This document shows, in pieces, positions 5,972 through 7,088 of a stretch of 7,088 nucleotides of DNA. The notes beneath the pieces are model-generated. The model did not search any database and was not told where the DNA came from. It was given only the letters and a program-made list of their open reading frames with translations. The stretch's first letter is position 1. Every line of letters begins with the position of its first letter. Source of the DNA: Chloroflexota bacterium (lineage in GTDB: Bacteria > Chloroflexota > Limnocylindria > QHBO01); the NCBI GenBank assembly GCA_005880165.1, contig VBJP01000087.1:1-7088 (forward strand). Direction: 5' to 3'. The position numbers were made by a program, and so were the translations under genes.

Positions 5972-7088
5972 GCGCGGTGTCCGCCGATCGACAGTGGACC
6001 GACGCGTTGGTGGCCATCGACGTCGGGACGTCGGGAGTCAGGGCCGCTGCATTCGATTTCGGCGGTCGGCGCCGTCTCGAAGTTCGTCGCTCGTACCCCA
6101 CGAATACGCCGCACCCAGGTTGGGCCGAGCAGGATGCGCGGCAATGGCGTCGGGCCACCATCAGTGCCCTTACCGCTCTTGTCCGCGAAATGGGGCCGAG
6201 ACGGCGAGTCCATGCAATCGGCCTGACCGGGCAGTGCCCAACGGTGGTGCTCGTCGACGCGCGTGCCCGTCCCATTGGACCAGCCCTCATCTATCGCGAT
6301 AATCGCGCCACAGCCGAAGCCGCAGAGCTGCGCAGACGTTTTGGGGAGGTGTGGCTGCATCGGCGAACCGGACATCGAGCTGCAGCCTTCCACATCCTGC
6401 CCAAGCTACTTTGGCTACGCGCAAACACTCCGGCGGAGTGGCGGCAAGCGCGGCTCGCGCTCCAGCCCCGGGACTGGATCGCCCTCACCCTGACGGGAGA
6501 GGTGGTCACCGACGGCAGCCATGCGGCCGCCACGCTGGCCTTCGACCTTCGCGGACGTCGCTGGGACAACGAGATACTGGGGCCTCTCGCCCTCGAGGAC
6601 AGCCTGTTCCCGCCCGTGCAGGACTCGTCTGCGGTGGTCGGCACCTTACGGCGCGACGTATCCGAGCGCTTGGGCCTTCCCATCACGACGCCGATTGTGC
6701 TCGGCGGCGCTGACAGCCAGGCCTGTGCGCTCGGGGCAGGAGTGATCGCGAGCGGACCGGTCAGCGAGATGGCCGGCTCATCGACGTGCCTCAACGAGGC
6801 GGTCGCCGAGCCTCTCGACGCGCTCGATGTGACGCATTACCCGCACGTGATCGGCCGCGGGTATACGACAGAGACCGGCATCAACACGAGCGGCGCCGCG
6901 ATTGGCTGGGTTGCCGACCTGTTGTTCGGCGGACGGCGCGGTCCGGCTGGCGCCGCCGCCTTCACGCGTCTCGATCAGGAGGCCGGAGCAGCGCCCGCCG
7001 GCGCTGATGGGGTCCTGTTCGTCCCGGCATTGGCGGATGGGGAGCGCGACGACCCCAATCTGTCGGCTGCATTCACGGGGCTCTCGAT
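5968..7088 (+). CDS. FGGY-family carbohydrate kinase, xylulokinase-like, 3' truncated by window
   Basis: The first 373 codons of an ATP-dependent sugar or polyol kinase; the frame stays open to the last base, and full FGGY kinases are about 480-520 residues, so roughly the last quarter is missing. It starts at ATG 5968, overlapping the phosphoesterase TGA (ATGA). N-terminal domain: phosphate loop AIDVGTSGVR (16-25) with D18, GWAEQD (51-56), GLTGQCPTVVLVD (85-97), and IYRDNRA (108-114). C-terminal domain: GGADSQACALGAG (246-258), where D249 aligns with the catalytic base of xylulokinase, then MAGSST (268-273) and LFVPALADGERDDP (350-363). The overall layout is closest to xylulokinase, but the GQMH segment that contacts xylulose reads GQCP (88-91), so the substrate may be another ketose or polyol. 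It is the last visible gene of the DeoR-led operon and supplies its clearest link to sugar catabolism. Confidence 0.93.
   Translation, partial: MSAVSADRQWTDALVAIDVGTSGVRAAAFDFGGRRRLEVRRSYPTNTPHPGWAEQDARQWRRATISALTALVREMGPRRRVHAIGLTGQCPTVVLVDARARPIGPALIYRDNRATAEAAELRRRFGEVWLHRRTGHRAAAFHILPKLLWLRANTPAEWRQARLALQPRDWIALTLTGEVVTDGSHAAATLAFDLRGRRWDNEILGPLALEDSLFPPVQDSSAVVGTLRRDVSERLGLPITTPIVLGGADSQACALGAGVIASGPVSEMAGSSTCLNEAVAEPLDALDVTHYPHVIGRGYTTETGINTSGAAIGWVADLLFGGRRGPAGAAAFTRLDQEAGAAPAGADGVLFVPALADGERDDPNLSAAFTGLS

Noticed and set aside
5890..6794. Two minus-strand open frames of 167 codons opposite the kinase
   Set aside because: The plus-strand frame carries all FGGY motifs and is continuous from 5968 to the window end, so these are shadows.

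Overview
The window is GC-rich bacterial DNA (GC clearly above 60% by eye) with dense coding, GTG and TTG starts, and stop/start overlaps. The gene mix is phosphoketolase with a short acetate kinase, an APC permease, a DeoR-type regulator, a BtpA/SgcQ protein and an FGGY kinase. This fits a heterotrophic, high-GC lineage such as Actinomycetota or Chloroflexota. There is no rRNA or other phylogenetic marker, so the placement is inference only.

Layout: (1) 2-1456, rightward: the C-terminal end of a xylulose-5-P/fructose-6-P phosphoketolase, then acetate kinase 9 nt downstream. (2) 1564-3195, leftward: a 543-residue APC-superfamily permease, convergent with acetate kinase across a 107-nt gap. 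(3) 3196-3319: a divergent control region with a TTGACA promoter-like element facing right, a TTGACG element facing left, and two exact 8-bp direct repeats (TCGAACAC) one helical turn apart between them. (4) 3320-7088, rightward: a tightly packed operon of DeoR-family regulator, BtpA/SgcQ-family TIM-barrel protein, calcineurin-like metallophosphoesterase and an FGGY carbohydrate kinase that runs off the window. The regulator/BtpA junction is TTGA and the phosphoesterase/kinase junction is ATGA, both suggesting translational coupling.

How the parts may work together (inference): the regulator probably senses a phosphorylated sugar and controls both the permease and its own operon through the TCGAACAC repeats. 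The FGGY kinase would phosphorylate a keto-sugar or polyol brought into the cell. If the product is, or becomes, xylulose-5-P, phosphoketolase would cleave it to acetyl-P and glyceraldehyde-3-P, and acetate kinase would turn acetyl-P into acetate plus ATP. The BtpA/SgcQ protein and the metallophosphoesterase have no assigned chemistry here. Together with the atypical kinase motif, they make this a candidate uncharacterised sugar or sugar-phosphate catabolic locus. No CRISPR array, tRNA, rRNA, insertion sequence or phage gene was seen.
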